Assembly: GCA_016715815.1 (NCBI GenBank)
Contig: JADJXN010000002.1
Span: 1 to 64,000, forward strand
Direction of reading: 5' to 3'
DNA length: 64,000 bases
Source of the DNA: Oligoflexia bacterium
GTDB lineage: Bacteria; Bdellovibrionota; Bdellovibrionia; JABDDW01
The notes under the pieces are model-generated. The model did not search any database and was not told the DNA's origin. It worked only from the letters and a program-made list of their open reading frames with translations. Positions 23,000-31,176 of this stretch are shown in pieces (positions within the stretch are counted from its first letter, which is position 1; each line of letters starts with the position of its first letter). Made by a program: the position numbers and the translations under genes.

Positions 23000-24396
23000 C
23001 TTTTAGGAGACTGCCCTTTCCAACCAAATTGACGAATCTTCCCTTTATAAAGCCAATCTGGCACCTTTACTTCTTTTTCAATACTTGGATGATTTGTGAA
23101 TAACAGCCGAATAGTTCTTAAACCAACATATGCGCTGTTAAGAATCTCATCGTGCAAATCTGCAAAGGTACGGCCATGCTCATCTTTCTCAATCTTATGA
23201 GCTGGAGACTGCCTAATTTTTCTTACTCTATCAAATGCCTCTAAGTTCGTCAGAACTTCTACCTCATCCTCTTTTGAATTAAACTTAACTCTCGTTTTAA
23301 TCCAATGATTGAGTAGAGCTAGAGTTCCCAATTGTTCAATAGCATCTTTGCCAGATGTTTTGTGTTTTACAGTTCTATAAGTTTCGTCAGCGCGAAGTAC
23401 ACTTTCAAAGAACTTTTTGTTGAGATTCTGTGAGATCATTTTATCCATTTCTTCAACAGAAGTATGATAAGCTTCTTTAGTATTGCGAAAAGGTATTCTA
23501 AAATATTTTGGCCTATTGTTTTTAAAAGATTCTCGAAATAAATTTGGTAAATTGGCGGCGGAGCACATTTGGTTGATAACTTCTATTTCGTAAATAAAGG
23601 CATCATAAATAGGAACATCCTCAGCCCAGTTTCCTATGATTGACGTAGTGTAATAGTCAGGATCCATAAAGCATGGAGCCTCTTCTTCATGAGTTTTCCA
23701 TCTTTGTTGATGTTCCGGTGTCAAACGGGATAAATAAATTAAGGGAACCGAAGCCACCCTATGGCCATCTGATTTCCTAAAACCGAGGCCAAAATGCTCA
23801 AGGTATGTTTGATCTCTAGGCTTCATATCCAGTGACTCATAATAATCATCACTCAAATGAATCGAGCCCGTATAGTGACCCCAATTAAATATATATCTAG
23901 GATCGTTCGAGTAATTTTCCAAAATTTCCAAATCGAAATAGATTGGCTCTAGATTTGAGCCACATTCCCACATTTTTTTCAGATATGGAGAGTCTTTATA
24001 TTTTTCAAAATCAATATACTTGGCAACTTCAGATTTTGTTGGATAAGCACAAACTTCAGCAAAGTTCTCATTTAGAAATTTCTTTTGATCAGCTTTTGTA
24101 CGTGGAGGAAATCTCATTACATGAGGATTGAGGTCATATACGATAACCACTTTATCCTCATTAACCAACTCTCCAACTATTTGTTTTATATTCTCGGCTG
24201 CTTTTTCTGAACCTTTACAGGGATTAGAGAACTTCATCAAAAACTCAGGTGATGCCGATTTAACATCTACTTCATCTAATTCACCTGCACATTTTTCACA
24301 AATTTCTTCACAGATATTTGTAAGTGGCATTCCATTGAAGTCATTGCTCTTACAAAAAAACGTAGTGATTTTTTCTAAAATCTGCTCTTTGTTCAT
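22996..24396 (-). CDS. Unknown 466-residue protein with possible C-terminal HEPN-type domain
   Basis: It is cytoplasmic with no signal or membrane helix. The N-terminal 60 residues contain four cysteines (CKSNDFNG...CEEICEKCAG), perhaps a zinc site. A large central region (about 120-300) has no recognised motif. The last 130 residues are helical and contain RKIRQSPAHKIE, where RQSPAH fits the Rx4-6H catalytic signature of HEPN RNases found in toxins and phage-defence proteins, preceded by a long helix with NLEAFDRVRK. Convergent with the membrane-protein gene and inside a mobile element, it could be a defence or toxin gene. This is inference from one motif and location. Confidence 0.55.
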   Translation of the reverse strand: MNKEQILEKITTFFCKSNDFNGMPLTNICEEICEKCAGELDEVDVKSASPEFLMKFSNPCKGSEKAAENIKQIVGELVNEDKVVIVYDLNPHVMRFPPRTKADQKKFLNENFAEVCAYPTKSEVAKYIDFEKYKDSPYLKKMWECGSNLEPIYFDLEILENYSNDPRYIFNWGHYTGSIHLSDDYYESLDMKPRDQTYLEHFGLGFRKSDGHRVASVPLIYLSRLTPEHQQRWKTHEEEAPCFMDPDYYTTSIIGNWAEDVPIYDAFIYEIEVINQMCSAANLPNLFRESFKNNRPKYFRIPFRNTKEAYHTSVEEMDKMISQNLNKKFFESVLRADETYRTVKHKTSGKDAIEQLGTLALLNHWIKTRVKFNSKEDEVEVLTNLEAFDRVRKIRQSPAHKIEKDEHGRTFADLHDEILNSAYVGLRTIRLLFTNHPSIEKEVKVPDWLYKGKIRQFGWKGQSPKS

Positions 24397-24458
24397 AAAT
24401 ATAACTAAGTTTTATCAGCACCAAGTTGCAACACCAACAAATAAATATTTAACTATCT

Positions 24459-24647
24459 TTATTTAAACCGCTTCGCTTCCTTCGGAAAAACAGAAATCGG
24501 TTTCCAATTAACCTTCAAAACCTTACGCGATTTACTCTCAAGGCGTTCCATACAAACATTTGTGCGGCATTTAAAAAAATCACTGGCAGAAATTCCAAGC
24601 TGAAGTAGCGCTCCAAGAAGCATGAGTTTTATTAACAAGTTGTACAT
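24459..24647 (-). CDS. Small exported or membrane protein (62 aa)
   Basis: An AAGGAGG ribosome-binding site stands 5 bases from the ATG at 24647. The product has a hydrophobic N-terminus (YNLLIKLMLLGALLQLGIS) that may be a signal peptide or anchor, then two cysteines (FKCRTNVCMERL) and a basic tail (KVNWKPISVFPKEAKRFK). It lies on the same strand as the HEPN-like gene, upstream of it by about 60 bp. No family is recognised, but the ribosome-binding site makes it credible. Confidence 0.6.
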   Translation of the reverse strand: MYNLLIKLMLLGALLQLGISASDFFKCRTNVCMERLESKSRKVLKVNWKPISVFPKEAKRFK

Positions 24648-24711
24648 AAATCCTCCTTAAAAAGATTTTTTTAGTTAAATCAGTTACTTAGAAAAATTGA
24701 ATGGAAGCGCG

Positions 24712-24740
24712 AAGAAGCTTTTTAAGAAGCATCAAGAAGC
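24712..24740 (+). repeat. AAGAAGC iterons, right arm
   Basis: Copies lie at 24712-24718, 24724-24730 and 24734-24740, in the same orientation as the pair at the left end. They sit 9 bp from the right 18-bp repeat, as expected for integrase arm sites. Confidence 0.5.
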
Positions 24741-24748
24741 AAACTTAC

Positions 24749-24766
24749 GAAATTTCGGGAAATTTC
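24749..24766. repeat. Right boundary direct repeat (candidate attR core)
   Basis: GAAATTTCGGGAAATTTC is identical to 17622-17639 and in the same orientation, delimiting about 7.1 kb. The second IS begins 34 bp beyond it. Confidence 0.6.
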
Positions 24767-24888
24767 ATGAAAGATTTCGAAGATGATCGAAGACTATACT
24801 GCTCCCTTGTAAGTCATTGACACCACAAAACCTATAACTGGTAAAGATTATGAACCCTTGAAGCTGCCAAAATATTTGGTAGAAAGGA

Positions 24889-24906
24889 TGTCTCAAAATG
24901 GAGACT
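24889..24906. promoter_or_regulatory. Palindrome over the IS orfA start codon
   Basis: TGTCTCAAAATGGAGACT spans the orfA ATG (24898) and matches the island palindrome AGTCTCAAATTTGAGACT at 15 of 18 positions. A protein or RNA structure here could block translation or transcription of the transposase. Confidence 0.4.
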
Positions 24907-25254
24907 CAAATGGTAAAAGAGCCTAAAAATAGCGGTGTTGATTACTCAAGTTATGTAGTTCGCAGGAATTTAGAGGATTACTGGCGAGCTGAAGAGAAAG
25001 TTGAATTGATTGTGATTGGTCTGACAGGAAAAATTCCAGTGACAACCCTTTGCAAGATCAACAACGTAACGCCAAGTCAGTATTACGAGTGGCGGGAGAA
25101 ATTTTTAGCTACAGGTAAGCAGGGCCTCATGGCAAATGGAGGTAAGACCCAACGAGAAGCTGAGCTTGAGAAGAAAATAAGTATTTTAGAGCGCTGTATT
25201 GGAGAATTAACTCTTGAAAAAGAGTTGTTAAAAAAAATCAGCGAAGATTCCTAA
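24898..25254 (+). CDS. IS3-family transposase OrfA (copy 2)
   Basis: The 118-residue protein has a helix-turn-helix (TTLCKINNVTPSQYYEWREKF) and a terminal coiled-coil (EAELEKKISILERCIGELTLEKELLKK), as in IS2/IS150-type OrfA. AGAAAGGATG lies upstream. An A8 tract near its end (25230-25237) is the likely frameshift site, but the orfB frame is +1 rather than the -1 normal for IS3, suggesting one A is missing here. Confidence 0.82.
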   Translation: METQMVKEPKNSGVDYSSYVVRRNLEDYWRAEEKVELIVIGLTGKIPVTTLCKINNVTPSQYYEWREKFLATGKQGLMANGGKTQREAELEKKISILERCIGELTLEKELLKKISEDS

Positions 25255-25294
25255 AGTTAGGGAAATTGTTAATAAATATAAGAACGACTTTAAG

Positions 25295-26130
25295 GTGCGA
25301 ACCCTGAGCAAGGTTCTTGGGGTGAGTCGCCAAAGGGTTTATTTTATTAAAAAATACCCAGAGGTTAAGAGCACCAGAAGGAAAAGAAAAATGAAAGAAG
25401 ATGAGGCTATGATAATAAAAAATATTGAAGAAATTGTTCGAGAACTACCTGTCTATGGCTATAGACGTGTAACAGCTGTTTTGCGCCACAGGTATGGATT
25501 AGAGGTAAACTGGAAAAGGGTTTACAGAATAATGCGTGAGAGAAAACTTTGTATGCCAGCAAGTCACAGTCATAAAAAGATGTTTAGAGGAGTACCGTTT
25601 GCAACAAAACTCAAAGTTCAAGATCAAATGAGTTATGGGGTATAGACATGACATACATTTGGTGTGGACAAGATGCTTGGTGCTACTTCCATGGGGTTAT
25701 TGATCATCATGACAAGACGTTGCTTGGTTACTATTTTTCAAGATCTTGCTCTGCCTTGGGTGGTGTAATGGCCTTGGCAAATGCAGCATCGCAGAGGGAA
25801 ATTGAGTCCTTGGAGTTAAGATCTGATAACGGTTGTCACTATGGAGCGAAGGTCTTTAAAGACGAGATTAGACGTCTTGGAATTAATCATACAAGAACTA
25901 TGGTTAATACCCCCAAAGGCAATGCTGTAATTGAGAGATTTTTTAGATCACTCAAAGAAGAATGTGTATGGCAACAGAAATTTTTTAATTTTGAACAAGC
26001 TAAAGAGGCTGTTGATAAATGGGTATTAAAGTACAACCAAGAACGCCCACACCAAACCCTTGATTACTTAACCCCAAAACAATTTTACGAAAGGAGCACT
26101 ATAGGAAATATTCAACAAAAAGTGTCTTGA
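25295..26130 (+). pseudogene. IS3-family transposase OrfB (copy 2), frameshifted
   Basis: The first part (25295-25645) has the HTH_21-like segment ELPVYGYRRVTAVLRHR and VNWKRVYRIMRERKL. After one missing base near 25624-25632 the frame continues NELWGIDMTYIWC (first catalytic Asp), LRSDNGCHYG (second Asp) and NAVIERFFRSLKEEC (Glu), ending NQERPHQTLDYLTPKQFYE. All DDE residues survive. The orfB frame is open upstream of 25295 (KIPKVREIVNKYKNDFKVR), as expected for an OrfAB fusion. One base insertion restores the gene. Confidence 0.82.
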
Positions 26131-26223
26131 TTTATAGGGAGCACTACAAGACCCTCTTCAGTGTTTTTAACTACTTACAAATTTTGGAATTTTTGATTTT
26201 GCCTCTTGGGCCTTCGGAGAAAT

Positions 26224-26300
26224 TGGCGGGGTGTACGGGACTCGAACCCGTGGCCTTCCGCGTGACAGGCGGACGTTATAACCAACTTAACTAACACCCC
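26224..26300 (-). tRNA. tRNA-Asp (GTC)
   Basis: The minus strand folds as a cloverleaf with acceptor GGGGTGT/ACACCCC, D-loop AGTTGGTTA, anticodon stem TCCGC/GCGGA with loop CTGTCAC (anticodon GTC), T-arm GGGTTCGAGTCCC, discriminator G and an encoded CCA (26224-26226). Confidence 0.95.
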
Positions 26301-26450
26301 GTTGGCTCACATTTACAGAGCCCCCATTTATAACCATGGGGCCACACCCCTGTCAACCACCCCGGCTTTTTATCCCATATTAGACTGTTTACCGAACATT
26401 AACGTCCAAATCTCGGACAGGTAAAAGCTTATAAACCAATTCTTTTGGCC

Positions 26451-26489
26451 GCGATTGTTGGCCCGCATCTTGATGAGACCAACAATCGC
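26451..26489. repeat. 11-bp inverted repeat upstream of the four-helix-bundle gene
   Basis: GCGATTGTTGG (26451-26461) pairs perfectly with CCAACAATCGC (26479-26489). The 17-base loop holds a further CATC/GATG pairing. A second hairpin GAAGCT-AAA-AGCTTC follows near 26510-26524. Both would lie in the leader of the gene starting at 26547. Confidence 0.65.
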
Positions 26490-26546
26490 AACCAAAAAAA
26501 TAAAAGCCTAGAAGCTAAAAGCTTCGGGCCAGATAAGGAGAATTAT

Positions 26547-26888
26547 ATGAAAAACTTTAGAACCTTAGATTTAGCTGTTGAGTTTTATGCACAGGTAAAA
26601 AAACTTAAAATAGAGGCCCCACTAAGGGACCAACTCATGCGCGCCAGCTCCTCCATTGCCTTAAACCTTTCAGAAGGTAATGCCAAGGGATCACCCAATG
26701 AAAAGCGCCACTTCTTTCAAACAGCCCTGGGCTCTTTAAGAGAATGCCAAACAATTTTTAAATTATCTGATATCAAAGGCGGAGAAGCTGTTGCCCTTTC
26801 AGATACATTAGGGGCCAGTCTCTATAAGTTAGTTAACTCTGAGCTTAAGGCTTCGCCCAGTTTTAGGAAAAATTCTTCAAGGATTTAA
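26547..26888 (+). CDS. Four-helix bundle protein (23S rRNA intervening-sequence, IVP/S23 type)
   Basis: The ATG at 26547 with AAGGAG upstream gives 113 residues; the frame is open further 5' but without a ribosome-binding site. It matches the small four-helix-bundle family: an opening KNFRTLDLAVEFYAQVKKL, DQLMRASSSIALNLSEGNAK, a central FFQTALGSLRECQTIFKL and a late ...LYKLVNSEL. The family was first seen encoded in intervening sequences of 23S rRNA genes in Leptospira and others; members form pentamers and may bind nucleic acid. Here the gene lies between two tRNA genes, bracketed by palindromes, not in rRNA. The molecular role is unknown. Confidence 0.8.
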   Translation: MKNFRTLDLAVEFYAQVKKLKIEAPLRDQLMRASSSIALNLSEGNAKGSPNEKRHFFQTALGSLRECQTIFKLSDIKGGEAVALSDTLGASLYKLVNSELKASPSFRKNSSRI

Positions 26889-26893
26889 TTATT

Positions 26894-26929
26894 CCGATAT
26901 CAGATATCTGATATCGGATATCTGATATC
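26894..26929. repeat. Five GATATC hexamers with 7-bp period
   Basis: GATATC recurs at 26896, 26903, 26910, 26917 and 26924, separated by single bases. 26894-26917 is a perfect 24-bp palindrome. It follows the four-helix-bundle stop by 5 bp and could form a long hairpin in its mRNA or bind a repeating protein. There is no T-tract. Confidence 0.7.
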
Positions 26930-26941
26930 AGAGTGGTTCGC

Positions 26942-27016
26942 TGGTGGGCGCTGCAGGGATCGAACCTGCGACATCTTGCTTGTAAGGCAAGCGCTCTACC
27001 GCTGAGCTAAGCGCCC
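26942..27016 (-). tRNA. tRNA-Val (TAC)
   Basis: The minus-strand cloverleaf has acceptor GGGCGCT/AGCGCCC, D-arm AGCTCAGCGGTAGAGC, anticodon stem CTTGC/GCAAG with loop CTTACAA (anticodon TAC), T-arm GCAGGTTCGATCCCTGC, discriminator A and an encoded CCA. Confidence 0.95.
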
Positions 27017-27062
27017 TGAAAAACAACACTATCGGCGGCACCAATAGCTATAAAGCTACATT

Positions 27063-27491
27063 TTAGTGAAGCTTATTTAGTGTAGTAGGTACGCTAGGCT
27101 GAGCTTGGGAGTCAAGTTGAAACATGTCAAACTTAAGCTCCAGGTATTTTTTGTTTGTTTTTGCATCAAGGCGGTACTCGCCCTCAAGATTGATTTGAAT
27201 TTTTACATCTTTGACAGTGGTTAAAACCATACTGAGCTTTGAATCGCCAAGTTTATGCTCGCTCAAACCTGAGGCGTAAAATTTATCCTCACCATCACGA
27301 ATAATCACACGCACCAAGGCGGTTTCATTATCAATAAGCTTTCCAATATTTATCTCTACTTTGTAAGCCTTATTAGCTGTGGTCCAAAGCCCCACAGAAG
27401 CATACAAAGGAAAGGGACCGTCTTTTGCCAAAGACGCCGTTGAGATTGCAAATAAAACAGTCACTAATAATAATTTAATAAAATTCTTCAT
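27063..27491 (-). CDS. Exported 142-residue protein, unknown
   Basis: A signal peptide (KNFIKLLLVTVLFAISTASLA) precedes a roughly 120-residue beta-rich mature domain without cysteines (VEINIGKLIDNETALVRVIIRDG, YASGLSEHKLGDSKL, INLEGEYRLD). A lipocalin- or Ig-like shape is possible. It lies 19 bp downstream of the TPR regulator on the same strand and is probably the last gene of that transcript. No family is recognised. Confidence 0.65.
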   Translation of the reverse strand: MKNFIKLLLVTVLFAISTASLAKDGPFPLYASVGLWTTANKAYKVEINIGKLIDNETALVRVIIRDGEDKFYASGLSEHKLGDSKLSMVLTTVKDVKIQINLEGEYRLDAKTNKKYLELKFDMFQLDSQAQPSVPTTLNKLH

Positions 27492-27510
27492 ATCCCCAAT
27501 TTCCCCTTTA

Positions 27511-28620
27511 TTACCCTACCAGTACTCTGGCTGATTTATTCATGTAGTAGCCGTTTTTACCTCTGTAAATATACTTTGGCTTTTTAAGATCCGGCTCAAT
27601 TAACTGACGAAGGCGCTTAATTGTAACGTAAATTTTATTGTCATGTACTGTTGGGTCATAGTTTTGGTCCCACACTTTTTTAACAAGCACTTCTTTTGAA
27701 AACGTTTTGCCAGGGTTACGGGCAAAAAGTTGTAAAAGATCTGTTAAAATAAATTGGTTTTTAAAATCTACCTTGCCTAATTGCTTTTCTACAACGGTGG
27801 AGCTTTCTGAGTTTAAAATTAAATCATATTCCACATTGGCATCATCATAACCAAGTTCATTTAATGTGTTTTTTAATAGCTTTGTCATGCGTGGCAGCTC
27901 TGCTTCATTAATGCTTTTAAGAGCTAGCTGAAGATAAATTCTTGCCATGCCCCTATCCCCTGAGCGCAAGTACGTTGAGGCTAAACCGTAAAGGGCATTA
28001 AAATATAAAAGCATTGATGTGTTTGTTTTTAGCATTTCATAGGCTTGCCAAAAACACTCCATGGCTTTTTCATATTCCCCACGGTTTCTGTGAATAAGCC
28101 CATTTAAAAGGCGTGCACTAATTTGAAGATCTGGGATTTGAATGGCTCCAAAAAATACGTCTAAATTATAAAGCTCTTTTAAAGACTCTTCTAAATTACC
28201 TTGGGAATAGTGTGTGTTAGCAACCCCGTAAATAGCAAAGCACATGTCATATTTATTATCTTTTTCTAGGGCAATTTTTAATGCTTTTTGGAAGTAGTCC
28301 ATGGCCACTGGCTCTTGGCCATCACGGTAGTAAGAACATAAACCTAAGATGTAATGGGTGCGAGAGCTCAGCTCCACACCTTCTTTAACTGCAATGTCTT
28401 GAATTTTTTCTTTAATGTTTTGAATTTTAACTAAGTCTTCACGCTCAACTAGTATGCGCAAAACATAGTTGACGGTGTCTACATAGCGCTCAAACTGCTT
28501 TGCTTCTAAAAATAATTCTGAAGCTTTGGTTAAACGCTCATAGGCTTTACTGTAATCAGCTCGGTCATAGAATAAACGGCCAAGCTCATAGTTGTATTCA
28601 GAAGCTAATGGTAATGTCAT
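27511..28620 (-). CDS. TPR-containing transcriptional regulator with C-terminal OmpR-type winged helix
   Basis: The 369-residue protein has residues about 1-250 made of tetratricopeptide-type helical pairs (ELGRLFYDRADYSKAYERL, CFAIYGVANTHYSQGNLEESL, ALYGLASTYLRSGDRGMARIY). Residues about 280-365 form a PhoB/OmpR DNA-binding domain (FSKEVLVKKVWDQNYDPTVHDNKIYVTIKRLRQLI, then KYIYRGKNGYYM). There is no receiver domain, so the TPRs probably sense a protein or peptide. It lies downstream of clpP-clpX-lon with a roughly 100-bp gap and may link proteolysis to transcription. The call rests on visible domains; targets are unknown. Confidence 0.82.
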   Translation of the reverse strand: MTLPLASEYNYELGRLFYDRADYSKAYERLTKASELFLEAKQFERYVDTVNYVLRILVEREDLVKIQNIKEKIQDIAVKEGVELSSRTHYILGLCSYYRDGQEPVAMDYFQKALKIALEKDNKYDMCFAIYGVANTHYSQGNLEESLKELYNLDVFFGAIQIPDLQISARLLNGLIHRNRGEYEKAMECFWQAYEMLKTNTSMLLYFNALYGLASTYLRSGDRGMARIYLQLALKSINEAELPRMTKLLKNTLNELGYDDANVEYDLILNSESSTVVEKQLGKVDFKNQFILTDLLQLFARNPGKTFSKEVLVKKVWDQNYDPTVHDNKIYVTIKRLRQLIEPDLKKPKYIYRGKNGYYMNKSARVLVG

Positions 28621-28722
28621 CGTGATTTCCCCCCACTGACCATTAATGTGAGGGCAATTTCTTACAGAAAATGTATTTAAGCAACAAAATAATTGCTGAA
28701 AAATGAGGCAGCTATGAAATTT

Positions 28723-31134
28723 TTAGTGTGTCTGTACGTGTCCCGTGTAATGGGGCTTCACACCATCAAATCCGCCGCGAGGCTTTACCTTAAAGAGCTC
28801 CTCTGGTTTTTTAATATCTAAAGTATTAACGAGAACTTGGTCCACATGGTCCACCAAAATAATTCTCAACTGGCCTAATACTTTTTTAGGAATGTCTTTA
28901 AGGTCTTTCTCATTCTCTTTTGGGCAAATGATGGTTTTAATGCCGCCACGGTGCGCTGCTAAAATCTTCTCTTTTAGCCCGCCGATGGGGAGCACTCGTC
29001 CGCGCAAAGTCACCTCACCTGTCATGGCCACATCTTTTCTAACAGGAATTCTTGTTAAAGCTGAAACAATAGATGTCACCATGGTAATTCCCGCAGATGG
29101 GCCATCTTTTGGAATAGCCCCTTCGGGAACGTGAATGTGAATGTCTGCGTTTTGAATATATTCTTTATCCATTCCAAATAAAGGAGCACGTGATCTTACA
29201 TAGCTCATGGCCGCAGAAGCTGATTCCTTCATGACATCACCAAGTTGGCCAGTAACTAAAAATTTACCTTTACCAGGAACAACGCTTACCTCAACAACAA
29301 GTAAGTCTCCGCCCACTTCTGTCCAGGCCATTCCGTTTGTAAGGCCAATTTCATTTTTGGTTTCAATTTTTCCGTGTTTAAACTTCTCTCCACCCAATAA
29401 ATCCTTAACAGTTTTTGCATTAACCACAAAATTCTTAAGTTTTTTATTAGACAACAAGCGGCGCGCAACTTTTCGGCACACGTTTGAAAGCTCTCGCTCT
29501 AAACTCCTCACCCCTGCTTCTTTTGTGTAACCACGAATCAGTGTTCTAATGGCGGATTCTTGAATATCAATTTTTCTATGTATCAAGCCGTTTGCTTCAA
29601 TCACTTTGGGTACCAAATATTTTTTGGCAATTTGGTATTTTTCTTCCTCAGTGTAACCTTCAAGGCTAATGACTTCCATTCTATCAAGAAGTGGTCTTGG
29701 AATGGTGTGAAGGGAATTAGCTGTGGCAATAAAAGTGGTTTTTGAAAGATCGTAATCCACTTCTAAGTAGTGATCGCCAAAGTTTACGTTTTGCTCAGGG
29801 TCTAACACTTCCAAAAGAGCACTTGAGGGATCGCCCCTGAAATCTGTGCTCATTTTGTCTATCTCGTCTAATAAAAAGACTGGGTTACCTGTATCTGCCT
29901 TTTTCATGGCCTGAATTACTTTACCAGGCATAGCACCAATGTAAGTACGTCTGTGGCCACGAATCTCTGCTTCATCTCTTACGCCGCCAAGACTAATTCT
30001 AATAAAATTTCTATGCATAGCTTTAGCTATAGATTTAGCTAAAGAAGTTTTTCCCACTCCTGGAGGGCCCACTAAACATAAAATAGGGCCTTTTTGATGC
30101 TCCACTAAACTTTGAACAGCAAGGTATTCTAAAATTCTCTCTTTTACTTTTTCTAAACCAAAGTGATCAGCTTCTAAAATTTTCTCAGCCTCAATGATTT
30201 CAGTTTTTTCAGTTGAATAAGTTGCCCAGGGAAGACAAAGCATCCAGTCAATGTAGTTTCTTACAACGGTGGCCTCAGCACTCATGGGGCTCATCATTTT
30301 AAGTTTTTTAATTTCTTTTTTAACTTTCTCTGAGGCTTCTTTACTTAATGGCTTTGCTTTGAGTTGCTTTTCAAGCTCCACAATTTCTTGTTGGAAGTCA
30401 TCTTTTTCCCCAAGCTCTTTTTGAATGGCCTGCATTTGCTCATTTAGGTAATATTCCTTTTGAGATTTTTCCATTTGCTTTTTAACACGTGAGCGGATTT
30501 TTTTCTCAACTTGTAAAATTTCAATCTCACCACTCATGAGAGCTAAAAGCTTTTCAAGGCGTTTGCCTGGGTCAATTAATTCAAGGGCTTTTTGCTTATC
30601 TTCAACTTTTAAATTAAGTTGTGCCACAATGGTATCTGCTAAGCGCCCTGCTTGTTCAATGCTAGCCACACTCATAAGCATTTCAGGGGGAATACGTTTA
30701 TTTAATTTAACATAGGTTTCAAATGTGGTTTTCACTGAGCGCATAAGGGCTTCAGTTTCCACTTTGCTTTCTTGTTTTTCTGGGAGCTCTTCACACTCCA
30801 CCATGAAGTAGTTTTCATTGGGGATGAAGTTTTTAATTTTTACTCTTTTTTTACCTTCAATAAGAACTTTTACGGTGCCATCGGGCAAACGAAGTAACTG
30901 GATAATACTTCCTAGGGTTCCAATTTCATAAATATCACGTGGCTCTGGGTTATTGGTTTTTGCCTCAATTTGAGCACTTAAAACAATGTCTGTTTTTTTA
31001 TTCATAGCATCTTCTAAAGCGTTGATGCTTTTTTCTCTGCCAACAAAAAGTGGCATCATCATGTGTGGGAAAACAATGACATCTCTGAGGGGGAGTAAGG
31101 GAATCTTAAGGACTGCATCCTTTTTCTGACTCAT
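28723..31134 (-). CDS. lon: Lon ATP-dependent protease
   Basis: The 803-residue LonA has an N-terminal substrate domain (LPLLPLRDVIVFPHM start), coiled coil, AAA+ module with Walker A GPPGVGKTSLAKS (about residue 355) and Walker B FLLDEIDKM, and a C-terminal protease domain with the Ser in KDGPSAG (about 680) and Lys in GGLKEKILAAHRGG (about 725). It degrades damaged and regulatory proteins in the cytoplasm. Last of the clpP-clpX-lon series, 42 bp after clpX, it is followed by the TPR regulator. The C-terminal 25 residues are a variable tail ending in His. Confidence 0.98.
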   Translation of the reverse strand: MSQKKDAVLKIPLLPLRDVIVFPHMMMPLFVGREKSINALEDAMNKKTDIVLSAQIEAKTNNPEPRDIYEIGTLGSIIQLLRLPDGTVKVLIEGKKRVKIKNFIPNENYFMVECEELPEKQESKVETEALMRSVKTTFETYVKLNKRIPPEMLMSVASIEQAGRLADTIVAQLNLKVEDKQKALELIDPGKRLEKLLALMSGEIEILQVEKKIRSRVKKQMEKSQKEYYLNEQMQAIQKELGEKDDFQQEIVELEKQLKAKPLSKEASEKVKKEIKKLKMMSPMSAEATVVRNYIDWMLCLPWATYSTEKTEIIEAEKILEADHFGLEKVKERILEYLAVQSLVEHQKGPILCLVGPPGVGKTSLAKSIAKAMHRNFIRISLGGVRDEAEIRGHRRTYIGAMPGKVIQAMKKADTGNPVFLLDEIDKMSTDFRGDPSSALLEVLDPEQNVNFGDHYLEVDYDLSKTTFIATANSLHTIPRPLLDRMEVISLEGYTEEEKYQIAKKYLVPKVIEANGLIHRKIDIQESAIRTLIRGYTKEAGVRSLERELSNVCRKVARRLLSNKKLKNFVVNAKTVKDLLGGEKFKHGKIETKNEIGLTNGMAWTEVGGDLLVVEVSVVPGKGKFLVTGQLGDVMKESASAAMSYVRSRAPLFGMDKEYIQNADIHIHVPEGAIPKDGPSAGITMVTSIVSALTRIPVRKDVAMTGEVTLRGRVLPIGGLKEKILAAHRGGIKTIICPKENEKDLKDIPKKVLGQLRIILVDHVDQVLVNTLDIKKPEELFKVKPRGGFDGVKPHYTGHVQTH

Positions 31135-31176
31135 AAACCAGACCTCCTGCTGTTAAGTTGTTTGTTAAAAGCTTTT

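Larger units (their letters stand above)
24800..26143 (+). mobile_element. IS3-family insertion sequence (copy 2, different type)
   Basis: The left end TGCTCCCTTGTAAGTCATTG (24800 on) matches the complement of the right end (TGCTCCCTATAAATCAAGAC, ending 26143). Length is about 1.34 kb. It carries an orfA-orfB pair unrelated in detail to copy 1. A clear target duplication is not visible (TAC left, CTA right). It lies between the island's right repeat and tRNA-Asp. Confidence 0.82.

Noticed and set aside
26220..26300. tRNA-Asp as the island integration site
   Set aside because: No copy of the tRNA 3' end is found at the left border (only AATTGG followed by G-rich bases matches). The 18-bp repeat at 24749 fits better.
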